From positions 1 through 64,000 of the forward strand of contig NZ_QPIB01000036.1 in the NCBI RefSeq assembly GCF_003671765.1: 64,000 bases of DNA, written 5' to 3'. Below, one piece after another: positions 51,903 through 61,378 of the stretch (its first letter is position 1; each line of letters starts with the position of its first letter). The notes under the pieces were generated by a model. The model did no database searches. It was not told the DNA's origin and saw nothing but the letters and a program-made list of their open reading frames with translations. A program made the position numbers and the translations under genes. This DNA is from Xenophilus sp. E41 (GTDB taxonomy: Bacteria > Pseudomonadota > Gammaproteobacteria > Burkholderiales > Burkholderiaceae_C).

Positions 51903-52259
51903 TCAGGGCTTGCAGGCACCGCCCATCGACACCGTGCCGTCGCGGCACTCCGTGAGGATGCGCTCACTGCCCGGGCTCCTGGCCGCGGGCGCGGCCGCCG
52001 TGGGCGTGCCGGGCGCTGCGGGCGTCGTCTCGTAGACCAGCTTCTTGCTGCCGAGCTCGCAACTGCCGACCACCTTGCCGCTGGTGACCGGCGCATTGGC
52101 GTCGACCACCGTGACGCTGAAGCGGGTGACGCCACCCGCGGCGATCTTGCCTTCCACCTCCGAACGCAGCTGCTCGCAGCCGGTGGCCGCGTGCGCGGCC
52201 GGGGTGGTGGCCACGAGCAGGCCGGCAAGGGACAGCAGCAGCGACAACAGGGACTTCAT
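51903..52259 (-). CDS. DUF1161 periplasmic protein
   Basis: The 118-residue protein has a signal peptide (LLSLLLSLAGLLVATTPAAH) and the DUF1161 pattern CEQLRSEVEGKIAAGGVTRF with VVGSCELGSKKLVYET. A Pro/Ala linker precedes the C-terminal ILTECRDGTVSMGGACKP. Four cysteines could form two disulfides. It is convergent with the DUF4124 gene. Function unknown. Confidence 0.85.
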   Translation of the reverse strand: MKSLLSLLLSLAGLLVATTPAAHAATGCEQLRSEVEGKIAAGGVTRFSVTVVDANAPVTSGKVVGSCELGSKKLVYETTPAAPGTPTAAAPAARSPGSERILTECRDGTVSMGGACKP

Positions 52260-52309
52260 GGGCAGGAAGGGCTCGCTGGCGGGCGGGCCGACAAGGCAGG
52301 CCGACCAGT

Positions 52310-53602
52310 CTAGTCCCGCGCCCGGGCCGGCGTGTTGCCGAGTGCAAACGTGCCGGGCGCTCCCCGCAGGCGCCCGCGCGTGCGCAGCAGCAGCGTGAGG
52401 GCGATCGCCATGTTCAGCAGGTTCCAGGCAATGCCGTTGACGAAGGCCGCGTGGTAGCTGCCGGTGAGGTCGAACACCTTGCCCGACATCCAGCCGCCCA
52501 GCGCCATGCCCAGCAGCGTGCAGCCGATGATGGTGCCCACGCGCGCGCTGGCCTCGGCGGGCGGGAAATGCTCGCGCACGATGATGGCGTAGGAGGGAAC
52601 GATCCCACCCTGGAACAGCCCGAACAGCGCCGACACCACGAACAGCGGCACCAGCCCGTCGAAAGGCAGGAACATCAGCAGCGCCAGGCCCTGCAGCACC
52701 GAGCCCAGCAGCAGCGTGCGCAGGCCGCCGATGCGGTCGCAGATGGCGCCCGAGACCAGCCGGCTCACGATGCCGCAGGCCAGCATCAGCGACAGCATCT
52801 GCGCCCCGCGCGCGGCGCCGTAGCCCAGGTCGGTGCAGTAGGCCACGATGTGCACCTGCGGCATGGCCATGGCGACGCAGCAGGCGGTGCCCGCCACGCA
52901 CAGCAGCCCCTGCGCCATGCCCAGGCTGAGGCCGAAGGCCCGCATGCCGGCGGCCACCGCCGGCGACGCCCCCGTCTGCCGGGCCCCGGGCGCCGCGGCC
53001 AGCGCCGGCGGCCGCTCGCGCAGGCACAGCGCCAGGGCGGCCATGGCCACGCCGCAGACGATGCCCAGGCCCACATAGGTCGGGCGCCAGCCGGCCACCT
53101 CGACGAAGTGCTGCACGATCGGCGGCCACACCGCGCCGGCCACGTAGTTGCCGCTGGCGCACACCGCCACCGCCATGCCGCGCCGCTTGACGAACCACAG
53201 CGAGGTGTCGGCCACCAGCGGCGCGAACACCGCACCGCTGCCCAGCCCGATGAAGAGCGCCTGCACCAGCGAGAAGCCGAGGATGCCGCCGGTGAAGCTG
53301 CTGGCCACGAAGCCCGTGCCCACGCCCACGGCGCCCAGCAGCAGCGGCCACATCACGCCATAACGGTCGGCCAGCTTGCCCATCACCACGCCGCCCAGGC
53401 CGAAGCCCACCATCAGCAGCGTGTAGGGCAGCGAGGCCTCGGCGCGCGCCACTCCGAAGTCGGCCTGCACGGCCGGCAGCACGACGGACACGACGTACAT
53501 GCCGCTGCTGCCCACGGTCATGATGAGCAGCGTGACGATGAGGCGCATCACGGCATAGCGCGAATCCGGCAGGCGCGCCGGGCGGGGGGGCGTTGTCTCC
53601 AT
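52310..53602 (-). CDS. MFS transporter, oxalate/formate-antiporter-like
   Basis: The 430-residue protein has 12 membrane segments and the MFS loop motif GVVMGKLADRYGVMWPLLLG (about residues 72-91). Further landmarks are FVKRRGMAVAVCASGNYVAG, which recalls monocarboxylate/OxlT-type carriers, and GAICDRIGGLRTLLLGSVLQ in the second half. It probably moves organic anions. The start at METTPPRP gives a standard length. It is a single gene. Confidence 0.88.
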   Translation of the reverse strand: METTPPRPARLPDSRYAVMRLIVTLLIMTVGSSGMYVVSVVLPAVQADFGVARAEASLPYTLLMVGFGLGGVVMGKLADRYGVMWPLLLGAVGVGTGFVASSFTGGILGFSLVQALFIGLGSGAVFAPLVADTSLWFVKRRGMAVAVCASGNYVAGAVWPPIVQHFVEVAGWRPTYVGLGIVCGVAMAALALCLRERPPALAAAPGARQTGASPAVAAGMRAFGLSLGMAQGLLCVAGTACCVAMAMPQVHIVAYCTDLGYGAARGAQMLSLMLACGIVSRLVSGAICDRIGGLRTLLLGSVLQGLALLMFLPFDGLVPLFVVSALFGLFQGGIVPSYAIIVREHFPPAEASARVGTIIGCTLLGMALGGWMSGKVFDLTGSYHAAFVNGIAWNLLNMAIALTLLLRTRGRLRGAPGTFALGNTPARARD

Positions 53603-53832
53603 GGGGGTCCTTGTCGGCCAGGCGCGGCATGCGGGGCCGCCGCGCCCTGCCGAGTGTGCCGCGCCGGCGGGGATCGTGCTGTCGCTCCGGGCTCGACAGC
53701 GCTTCGCGCCCGCCTGGCGCGGGCTGCGAGCCGATTCGCCGCGAATCCGTCGGCACCGGAAACGCCACGGGGCGGCCGATGGGCCGCCCCGTGGGTTCCA
53801 TCCGACCGGCCGGCGCGTGCCGGCCGCGGGTG

Positions 53833-54492
53833 TCAGCTGCTCGGCCGGCAGTTGCCGAAGGTGCAGCGCACCGCGAGGATGCGGCCGCCGTCGCAGGGCA
53901 CCGTGTAGTTCTCGTAGCCCGGGCCCTTGCCCACCAGGTTGGCGAAGGGCGTGGCGGTGCAGCGGCTGGCCTTGGCCACCTGCTCGGCGTTGTAGGTGTC
54001 GACGCCCGTGCGGCGCAGGCCCTTCACCGCGGCGGCCGGCGTCGGCGTCCAGGTGACGACGACGCTCGGGTCGGCGTTCAGGTAGCCCTTGCGCGCCATG
54101 CAGTTGGCGATCGCGCTTTCCTGGCGGGCATAAAAGGCGGCGCGCTGCGGCGAGTACACGCCGTACTCGAAGCCGTTGTTGAGGCCCCAGGTGGTGCCGG
54201 TGGTGGCCAGCGTCGGTGCCCAGCCCGACGGCATGGCCACGGCGGCCCCGAGGGTGACCGCGTTGAGGAAGAACAGCGCGTCGCGGTGCTCGTCGGGGGT
54301 GGCGAAGGTGTAGCTGCGGGCCGTCTTCTGGCAGGCGGCGACGTCGGCCTCGTAGGTGGCGGCGGGCACGTTGTTCGGCAGCACCACGGGCACGTAGTCG
54401 GCGCCGTAGCCGGAACCCGGGCCGGTCGGGGGCCGGCCGGCGCAGCCCGCCAGGATTGCCAGGGCGCAGGCGATGCCCATCCACTTCTTCAT
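53833..54492 (-). CDS. Putative lipoprotein
   Basis: The 219-residue protein begins MKKWMGIACALAILAGCAGR, a clear lipobox with Cys17. The mature part is Gly/Ala-rich and includes a hydrophobic glycine segment (NAVTLGAAVAMPSGW) of glycine-zipper type, and several cysteines (ANCMARKG, TVPCDGG, FGNCRPSS). It is likely anchored in the outer membrane. No family recognised. Confidence 0.7.
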   Translation of the reverse strand: MKKWMGIACALAILAGCAGRPPTGPGSGYGADYVPVVLPNNVPAATYEADVAACQKTARSYTFATPDEHRDALFFLNAVTLGAAVAMPSGWAPTLATTGTTWGLNNGFEYGVYSPQRAAFYARQESAIANCMARKGYLNADPSVVVTWTPTPAAAVKGLRRTGVDTYNAEQVAKASRCTATPFANLVGKGPGYENYTVPCDGGRILAVRCTFGNCRPSS

Positions 54493-54613
54493 CTGTGTAT
54501 TCCCTCCGCCACGGTCGGCGAGGCATCGAATCTAGCCGAAACTTTTGCTTACGTCTCGCTTTCCGGCGTTTCGCCGTCGCTTTTGCGTCGAAACGCGCCT
54601 GGGCGACCAGTGC

Positions 54614-56518
54614 TCAGGCCGCCGGCGCGGCGGCGGGCGGGGCGGGCTCCAGCAGCTCGTAGACCAGGAGCGGCTTCTGCCGGCCGCGGATGGTCATGGC
54701 GTCGATGCGGCGGGTAGGCAGGCGGCCGGCGAGGCCGTCGAAGGTGGTCTCGGAGATCAGCACGCGGGTGCCCAGTTCCTTGTTGATGCCCTCGATGCGG
54801 CTGGCGACGTTCACCGTGTCGCCCACGGCCGTGTAGGCGAGGCGGTCCTTCGAGCCCAGCACGCCCGTGATCGCCGGCCCGGTGTGGATGCCGATGCGGG
54901 TCTGGAACTCCGCCAGCCCGCTGGCGCGCCATTCGGCGTTGAGCACGTCCAGTTCGGCCTGCAGCTCCAGCGCGGCACGGCAGGCGCTCTCCTCGGCGTG
55001 CGGCACGTCGCCGAGCGCGCCCCAGAACACCATCGTGCCGTCGCCGATGTACTTGTCGATGGTGCCCCCGTGGCGCGTGAACACGGCCGCCGCGAGGTTG
55101 AAGTAGCGCGTCATCTGCCGCACCAGCACCTCGGTGGGCGTGGCCTCGGCGATGCGGGTGAAGCCCGCCACGTCGGTGAACATCACCGTGATCCGGCGCG
55201 GTTCGCCGCTCGGGCCGAGCGTGTGGCCGCTCTCCACCAGTTGCGTGACCACGTCGACCGGCACGAACTTGCGGAAGGCCTTGAGGCCGCGCGCCGAGTC
55301 GTCCAGCGCCTGGTCGAGGTGCTGGATCTCCAGCACCCGGCTTTCCACGCGCGGCAGGCCGTCCAGCTCGAGCCGGCCGATGCGCCGCGCGATCGACGAC
55401 AGGCTCTCCACCGGCGCCGTCACGCGCTGGGCCAGGCGCAGCGAGACACCGACGATGAGCACCAGGAAGGCCACCACCAGCAGCATCGACCACAGCACCG
55501 CGCGCCGCAGGCCGCCCAGCAGCTTGTCCTCGGGCACCCAGCTGATCAGGCGCCAGCTGGTGGCCGGGATGCGCGAGGTCTGCACCAGGTAGCGCTGGCC
55601 GTCGAAGTCGATCGGGAAGGCCGTGCTCACCGTGCCGCGCGCGCTGCCGTCGGCCAGCATGCGGGCGTGGATGGCGCCCAGCACGCCGTTGCCGGGCAGC
55701 GCCAGGGCCTGGATGCGGCCGGGCTGGTCGCTGCGCGCCAGCACCTGGTGCTCGGCGCTGAGCAGCGCGCTGTCGCCGTAGCCGGCACGGCTGAACAGGC
55801 GCACGAAGTCCGACAGGCGGCCCAGCGTGACGTCGCCCGAGGCCACCAGCACCTGCGCCCCGTCGCGGTCGCGGCGCTGGCCGGGGACGGCGTAGGTCAC
55901 GCCCAGTTCCTGCGATGCGGCGAAGACGTAGGGCGCCGTCCAGACCGGCACGCCCTTCTGCGTCGCCTGCACGTACCAGCTGCGCGCACGCGGCTCGTAC
56001 TGGGTGCGGAAGGCGGAGATGCGTTCGGTCAGGTAGCGCTGCTGGGTGTCCTTGCCTTCGTCGGCGGCGGGCTTGTACTCCCAGGTCTCGACGGTGAAAT
56101 CGCGCTCGCGCACGATGTGGCGCACCGCGACCTCGGGATAGCGCTGCACCATGAGCATGCGCCCGGCGTCGTTGGCGACGTACAGGCTGTCGAGCTCGTG
56201 CGACTGCTGCAGCAGCACCCACAGCAGTTCGGCCGTGGGCACGGCGCCTTCACCCGCCGGGCGCAGGCTCGGTGCCGCACCCACCGCATCCACCACCGAG
56301 GCGGCCTTGGCCAGGAAGGCGTTGACCTTGTCCTCGATGCGCAGGTGGTCGGCGCGGTGGGCCGACTCGCCGATGGTCGACACCAGGCGCTGCGATCCCC
56401 AGTAGCCGATCGCCACCAGCAGCAGGGACTGGAACAGCACCACCATCGTGATGATGGTGCCGACATCGACGCGAAAGCGACGCAGGCGAGGGGAGCGGGC
56501 AGGAGCGGTGGCGGACAT
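54614..56518 (-). CDS. Membrane-bound class III adenylate/guanylate cyclase with Cache-like sensor
   Basis: The 634-residue protein has a first membrane segment (about residues 15-37), a large periplasmic sensor of dCache type (about 40-325), a second membrane segment (about 330-350), a HAMP-like linker, and a C-terminal cyclase domain. The cyclase domain shows VMFTDVAGFTRIAE (metal Asp), TIDKYIGDGTMVFWGA (substrate Lys and second Asp) and AYTAVGDTVNVASRIEG. The Lys favours ATP over GTP. An extracytoplasmic ligand would control cAMP synthesis. A TTG codon at 56530 is an alternative start. It is monocistronic. Confidence 0.9.
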   Translation of the reverse strand: MSATAPARSPRLRRFRVDVGTIITMVVLFQSLLLVAIGYWGSQRLVSTIGESAHRADHLRIEDKVNAFLAKAASVVDAVGAAPSLRPAGEGAVPTAELLWVLLQQSHELDSLYVANDAGRMLMVQRYPEVAVRHIVRERDFTVETWEYKPAADEGKDTQQRYLTERISAFRTQYEPRARSWYVQATQKGVPVWTAPYVFAASQELGVTYAVPGQRRDRDGAQVLVASGDVTLGRLSDFVRLFSRAGYGDSALLSAEHQVLARSDQPGRIQALALPGNGVLGAIHARMLADGSARGTVSTAFPIDFDGQRYLVQTSRIPATSWRLISWVPEDKLLGGLRRAVLWSMLLVVAFLVLIVGVSLRLAQRVTAPVESLSSIARRIGRLELDGLPRVESRVLEIQHLDQALDDSARGLKAFRKFVPVDVVTQLVESGHTLGPSGEPRRITVMFTDVAGFTRIAEATPTEVLVRQMTRYFNLAAAVFTRHGGTIDKYIGDGTMVFWGALGDVPHAEESACRAALELQAELDVLNAEWRASGLAEFQTRIGIHTGPAITGVLGSKDRLAYTAVGDTVNVASRIEGINKELGTRVLISETTFDGLAGRLPTRRIDAMTIRGRQKPLLVYELLEPAPPAAAPAA

Positions 56519-56695
56519 GAACAATCGCAACGGTCCCGGCAGGCCGGCGAGCCGGGACCGGCATCATGCGTGGACACATTCGTTTCGTCTTCCCCCTCGG
56601 GCGCTCAGGAAACAATCAAATAACAATGCATGGCGAATACGACACACTTTTTTCCTGAAACGGATGACGCACCGCCCTGAACCGGGTGCGCGGCG

Positions 56696-57592
56696 TCAGC
56701 CGATCTGCGCGAGCAGCCAGCGCCGCATCTGTGCCACGACGCCGCGTTCGTCGGGCCGTGCGGGGGTGACGAAGAAATAGCTGCGTTCGCCGCGCAGCGG
56801 CCGCGGGCAGGCCACCACCAGCTCGCCGCGGGCGAGTTCGGCCTCGATCAGCAGCAGCGGCATCAGCGCGACCCCGAGCCCGTGCGCGGCCGCCACGGCC
56901 AGCATCGAGAACAGCTCGTAGCGCGGCCCGCTGCGCGCGCGCGGCGCCTCCACGCCCTGGGCATCGAACCACTGCCGCCAGCCCTCGGGCCGCGTGCTCT
57001 GCTGCAGCAGCGGCAGGCGCGCCACGGCCGCGGGCGTGAGCTGCCGCTTCGGCGCGATGAGCGCGGGGCTGCACACCGGCACCACGTCCTCGTGCATCAG
57101 CACGGTGGAACGGGTGCCGGCCCAGTTGGCCGCCTGCTCGGCCGTGCCCGCGTACAGGGCCGCGTCGAAAGGCGAGTCGGCAAAGAGGAAGGGCCGCGTG
57201 CGCGTTTCGATGTGGACCGTGACGTCGGGATGCTCCTGCGCAAAGGCCGGCAGCCGCGGGATCAGCCAGCGCGTGGCGAAGGTGGGCACCGCCGCGAGCT
57301 GCAGCGCGCCGCCGCTGCCCTGGCGCGCCATGGCGTCCAGCGTGTCGCGCTCCATGGCGTCGAGCTGGCGCGAGATCTGGCGCGCGTAGTCGGCGCCGGC
57401 GGCCGTGAGTTGCACGCCGTGGCGCGTGCGGCGGAACAGGGCCAGGCCCATGAATTCCTCGAGCGCGCCGATCTGGCGCGACACGGCGCTCTGCGTGAGC
57501 GCCAGTTCCTGCGCGGCGCGCGTGTAGCTCTCGTGCCGCGCGGCGGCCTCGAAGCAGGCGAGGGACTGGGTCGAGGGGATTTTTCGGCGCAT
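56696..57592 (-). CDS. LysR-family regulator, probable glutarate-pathway activator
   Basis: The 298-residue protein has the N-terminal LysR helix-turn-helix ESYTRAAQELALTQSAVSRQ (about residues 22-41), followed by the linker helix and a periplasmic-binding-type effector domain (VTVHIETRTRPFLFADSPFD). The GcvA-like character and divergence from the glutaryl-CoA dehydrogenase gene across about 200 bp suggest a GcdR role. The start at 57592 gives a family-normal length. Confidence 0.9.
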   Translation of the reverse strand: MRRKIPSTQSLACFEAAARHESYTRAAQELALTQSAVSRQIGALEEFMGLALFRRTRHGVQLTAAGADYARQISRQLDAMERDTLDAMARQGSGGALQLAAVPTFATRWLIPRLPAFAQEHPDVTVHIETRTRPFLFADSPFDAALYAGTAEQAANWAGTRSTVLMHEDVVPVCSPALIAPKRQLTPAAVARLPLLQQSTRPEGWRQWFDAQGVEAPRARSGPRYELFSMLAVAAAHGLGVALMPLLLIEAELARGELVVACPRPLRGERSYFFVTPARPDERGVVAQMRRWLLAQIG

Positions 57593-57789
57593 GGTATTCG
57601 GCGGCTACATAGTTGGACCGTGAGCGATGTGGGGTTTGCAGGGCGGACACCCGCTCCAAGACATGAGCGAACAGCATATCTGGATGTGGAATTCTCGTTT
57701 GCCCGTGGCGCGGCGGCGGTCGTACGATGGCAGCCTTTCCCCCTTGTCCATCGCCGCGCATCGCGCACAGCCTGTCGGAGACCGCACAC

Positions 57790-58989
57790 ATGGCCACCAA
57801 AGCCGCCTTCCATTGGGACGACCCCTTCCTGCTCGAGCAGCAGCTCACCGACGACGAGCGCGCCGTGCGCGATGCCGCCAACGCCTACTGCCAGGACAAG
57901 CTGGCGCCGCGCGTGCTGGAGATGTTCCGCGGCGAGAAGACCGACCTCACGATCTTCCGCGAGATGGGCGAGCTGGGCCTGCTGGGCCCGACCATCCCCG
58001 AGCAGTACGGCGGCCCCGGCCTCAACTACGTCTGCTACGGCCTCATCGCCCGTGAAGTGGAGCGCGTCGATTCCGGCTACCGCTCCATGGCCAGCGTGCA
58101 GTCGTCTCTGGTGATGGTGCCGATCTACGAATTCGGCTCCGAGGCGCAGAAGCAGAAGTACCTGCCCAAGCTGGCCAGCGGCGAGTGGATCGGCTGCTTC
58201 GGCCTGACCGAGCCCGACCACGGTTCCGACCCCGGCAGCATGGCCACCCGCGCCTACAAGACCGACGGCGGCTACCGCCTCAAGGGCAACAAGATGTGGA
58301 TCACCAACTCGCCGGTGGCCGACGTCTTCGTCGTCTGGGCCAAGGAAGTGAGCGAAGGCGGCGCCGTCGGCCCGATCCGTGGCTTCGTGCTCGAGAAGGG
58401 CATGAAGGGCCTCTCGGCGCCGGCCATCCACGGCAAGGTGGGCCTGCGCGCGTCCATCACCGGCGAGATCGTCATGGACGACGTCTTCGTGCCCGAAGAG
58501 AACGCCTTCCCCGAGGTGCAGGGCCTCAAGGGCCCCTTCACCTGCCTGAACAGCGCGCGCTACGGCATCAGCTGGGGCGCGATCGGCGCCGCCGAGGACT
58601 GCTGGCACCGTGCCCGCCAGTACGTGCTGGACCGCAAGCAGTTCGGCCGCCCGCTGGCCGCCAACCAGCTGATCCAGAAGAAGCTGGCCGACATGCAGAC
58701 CGAGATCACGCTGGGCCTGCAGGGCAGCCTGCGCCTGGGCCGCATGAAGGACGAGGGCATCGCCGCGGTGGAGATCACCTCCATCATGAAGCGCAACAAC
58801 TGCGGCAAGTCGCTCGACATCGCCCGCATGGCGCGCGACATGATGGGCGGCAACGGCATCAGCGACGAGTTCGGCGTGGCACGCCACCTGGTCAACCTCG
58901 AGGTGGTCAACACCTACGAGGGCACGCACGATGTGCACGCCCTCATCCTCGGCCGTGCGATCACGGGGATCGCGGCGTTCTCGAACTGA
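57790..58989 (+). CDS. gcdH: Glutaryl-CoA dehydrogenase
   Basis: The 399-residue acyl-CoA dehydrogenase oxidises and decarboxylates glutaryl-CoA to crotonyl-CoA with FAD. Family signatures are [38 protein letters not shown], the [20 protein letters not shown] block and [20 protein letters not shown]. The catalytic Glu is in [10 protein letters not shown], as in GcdH. The chosen ATG 57790 follows GGAG. It is followed by a CoA-transferase gene that could supply its substrate. Confidence 0.95.
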   Translation: MATKAAFHWDDPFLLEQQLTDDERAVRDAANAYCQDKLAPRVLEMFRGEKTDLTIFREMGELGLLGPTIPEQYGGPGLNYVCYGLIAREVERVDSGYRSMASVQSSLVMVPIYEFGSEAQKQKYLPKLASGEWIGCFGLTEPDHGSDPGSMATRAYKTDGGYRLKGNKMWITNSPVADVFVVWAKEVSEGGAVGPIRGFVLEKGMKGLSAPAIHGKVGLRASITGEIVMDDVFVPEENAFPEVQGLKGPFTCLNSARYGISWGAIGAAEDCWHRARQYVLDRKQFGRPLAANQLIQKKLADMQTEITLGLQGSLRLGRMKDEGIAAVEITSIMKRNNCGKSLDIARMARDMMGGNGISDEFGVARHLVNLEVVNTYEGTHDVHALILGRAITGIAAFSN

Positions 58990-58991
58990 AA

Positions 58992-59110
58992 GCGGACATC
59001 CGTACGCGAAGGGCGCGAAGATTTCGCGAAAGACGCGAAAGCAAGAACAAGAAAATCTTGGATGTTTCTTTCGCGCCCTTCGCGTAACTTTCGCGCCCTT
59101 CGCGTTCCGG
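58992..59110. repeat. GCGAA-rich long hairpin element (copy A5)
   Basis: GCGGACATCCGTACGCGAAG at the left and CTTTCGCGCCCTTCGCGTTC at the right form an imperfect inverted repeat with GCGAA units as in A1. It fills the 134-bp gap between gcdH and the CoA-transferase gene and starts 2 bp after the gcdH stop. The right terminal arm is less perfect than in A1. Confidence 0.82.
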
Positions 59111-59123
59111 TACCCGAATTTCC

Positions 59124-60356
59124 ATGACCCCAGCAGCCCTCGACGGTATCCAGGTCCTCGACCTTTCGCGCGTGCTCGCCGGCCCGTGGTGCACCCAGAT
59201 CCTGGCGGACCTGGGGGCCGACGTGGTCAAGATCGAACGCCCCGGCATGGGCGACGACACGCGCACCTGGGGGCCGCCCTTCCTCAAGGACGAGGCGGGC
59301 CAGGACACGACGCAGTCCACCTACTTCACCGCCTGCAACCGCAACAAGCGGTCGGTCACCATCGACATGGCGACGCCCGAGGGGCAGGCCCTGCTGCAGC
59401 GCATGGCGGCGCAGGCCGACGTGGTGGTCGAGAACTTCAAGACCGGCGGGCTCAAGCAGTACGGGCTCGATCACGAGACGCTGCGCGCCGCCAATCCGCG
59501 GCTCGTGTATTGCAGCGTCACCGGTTTCGGCCACGACGGCCCGTATGCCGAACGCGCCGGCTACGACCTCATGATCCAGGCCATGAGCGGCATGATGAGC
59601 ATCACCGGCCGGCCCGACGGCGAGCCCGGCGGCGGGCCGCTGCGTGTGGGCGTGGCGCTCACCGACCTCTTCACCGGCTGCTACGCCAGCACGGCCATCC
59701 TCGCCGCGCTGCGCGTGCGCGAACAGACGGGGCAGGGCCAGCACATCGACATGGCGCTGCTCGATGTCGGCATGGCGATCCTCGCCAACCAGGCCAGCGC
59801 CTTCCTCAACACCGGCAAGGCGCCACAGCGCCAGGGCAACACGCACCCCAGCCTTGCGCCCTACCAGGACTTCCCGACGAAGGACGGCGCCATGCTGCTG
59901 GCCATCGGCAACAACGGCCAGTTCGCGCGCTTCTGCGAGGCGGCGGGCCAGGCCGGGTGGGCGGCCGACGCGCGCTTCGCCAGCAACACGCTGCGCGTGA
60001 AGCACCGCGACGTGCTGATCCCCGCCATGGAGGCGGTCACCCGCACGCGCACCACCGCCGAGTGGGTCACGCTGCTGGAGGACAAGGCCGTGCCCTGCGG
60101 CCCGATCAACGACATCGGCGCCGCCTTCGACGACGCGCAGGTGAAGGCGCGCGGCCTGGCCGTCTCGCTGCCGCGTGATGCGGGCGACGGCATTGCGGCC
60201 ATCACCGGCGTGGCCAGTCCGCTGCGCCTTGGGGCCACCCCGCCCGTGCTGCGCCGCGCACCGCCCGCGCTGGGTCAGCACACCGACGAGGTGCTGCGCG
60301 AGATGGGGTTGTCGGCGGCGGAGATCGACGCGCTGCGCACCGCAGGCGCCCTCTGA
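59124..60356 (+). CDS. CaiB/BaiF family CoA-transferase, probable glutarate CoA-transferase
   Basis: The 410-residue class III CoA-transferase starts GIQVLDLSRVLAGPWCTQIL, continues with GADVVKIERPGMGDDTR and VSFGHDG-like VTGFGHDGPYAERAGYDLM, and has the catalytic Asp in HIDMALLDVGMA. Proteins beside GcdH are thought to move CoA from succinyl-CoA to glutarate. The pairing with gcdH and a LysR regulator supports this role here. Confidence 0.9.
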   Translation: MTPAALDGIQVLDLSRVLAGPWCTQILADLGADVVKIERPGMGDDTRTWGPPFLKDEAGQDTTQSTYFTACNRNKRSVTIDMATPEGQALLQRMAAQADVVVENFKTGGLKQYGLDHETLRAANPRLVYCSVTGFGHDGPYAERAGYDLMIQAMSGMMSITGRPDGEPGGGPLRVGVALTDLFTGCYASTAILAALRVREQTGQGQHIDMALLDVGMAILANQASAFLNTGKAPQRQGNTHPSLAPYQDFPTKDGAMLLAIGNNGQFARFCEAAGQAGWAADARFASNTLRVKHRDVLIPAMEAVTRTRTTAEWVTLLEDKAVPCGPINDIGAAFDDAQVKARGLAVSLPRDAGDGIAAITGVASPLRLGATPPVLRRAPPALGQHTDEVLREMGLSAAEIDALRTAGAL

Positions 60357-60393
60357 GCGGCGGCGGTGCCGGCCGGCCGCAAGGCTGCGTTGT

Positions 60394-60846
60394 TCAGCGC
60401 TTGCGCCGCATCGGCATGCGGTCGATCTCCTCGAAGACCGACTGCAGATCGACATCGGCCCCTTCGCGCATCTTCACGCCGCCGTCCTTGCCCACCAGCA
60501 CGAACGCCGGTGCGCCGCCCGCCTCCACGTCGATGGCGCGCAGCAGCGCCGCAGTGCGCGGGGCGGCCAGGAGCCGACCGTCGCGCCTCCCCTGGCCGGC
60601 CACCACGGTGTAGAGCACCATCTCGCGGTCGCGAAACGCCTCGCGCCCGGCCGTTTCGGCCAGCGTCGCTTCCACCCGCCGCAGCAGCGGGTGGTCCGCA
60701 TGCGGCACGACGACCACGATGGGGCGGGTCTTCCAGCGTTCGGCGACCAGCGGGTTGGTGCCTTCGGCACCGGCCGCCGCGGCGCCCAGGGGCATCGCCA
60801 GGCAGCCGGCGATGGCGAAACGGAACCAGTGGTGCCAGAGCTTCAT
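60394..60846 (-). CDS. DUF4174 secreted protein
   Basis: The 150-residue protein has a signal peptide (WFRFAIAGCLAMPLGAAAA) and the DUF4174 pattern: NPLVAERWKTRPIVVVVPHA, REMVLYTVVAGQGR and PAFVLVGKDGGVKMREGADV, ending IDRMPMRRKR. The fold resembles a thioredoxin-like domain without catalytic cysteines. It would act in the periplasm. Function unknown. Confidence 0.85.
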   Translation of the reverse strand: MKLWHHWFRFAIAGCLAMPLGAAAAGAEGTNPLVAERWKTRPIVVVVPHADHPLLRRVEATLAETAGREAFRDREMVLYTVVAGQGRRDGRLLAAPRTAALLRAIDVEAGGAPAFVLVGKDGGVKMREGADVDLQSVFEEIDRMPMRRKR

Positions 60847-60888
60847 GGGGACGGACCGCGTGCGATACCTGCCAGCGCGCGCTGCACG

Positions 60889-61266
60889 TCAGCTGCGCTT
60901 GAGCGGGTCATGGCCCCAGTTCATCAGCGACTGGCGCCAGGGCGTGTCGCGCACGTTCCCCGCGGGCCGTTGCGCCAGGTGGCGGTGCACGTAGCCCACC
61001 ACCTTGCGCATGTGGGCCAGGTCGCCCGTGGTGAGGGCCTCGCGGTCCTTGCCCAGCAGCCGCACGATTCGCCGGCCCGACGCATGGCCCACCGATTCCT
61101 TGCCTGGCGCGCCCTTGAAGCCGACGGTGCGCGATTCCTCCGTCTGCAGCCAGCGCTCCAACTGGGAAGGCGTCATGTTGACGGCAGCCTTGAAGTCGCT
61201 GAGCACGTCGTCGGTCTTCGCGTCGGCGTCGGCGTGCGCGCGGGCGCTGCGGGAGGAAGTGGCCAT
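60889..61266 (-). CDS. DUF3140 family protein
   Basis: The 125-residue protein matches DUF3140: FKAAVNMTPSQLERWLQTEE, KESVGHASGRRIVRLLGKDR, then DLAHMRKVVGYVHRHLAQRP and SLMNWGHDPLKRS. It is soluble and basic. The family occurs in many soil bacteria without a known role. Confidence 0.88.
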   Translation of the reverse strand: MATSSRSARAHADADAKTDDVLSDFKAAVNMTPSQLERWLQTEESRTVGFKGAPGKESVGHASGRRIVRLLGKDREALTTGDLAHMRKVVGYVHRHLAQRPAGNVRDTPWRQSLMNWGHDPLKRS

Positions 61267-61378
61267 GGGAAGGCGTGGCAGGGATGGGCGATGCGGCACT
61301 GTCGCGCCGGCCCAGGGCGGGGCCTGTCGTCGGCCGGGCGGGCCGGGCGTAGGTTGCCGCGCCGTCGCGCCGGGCCGC

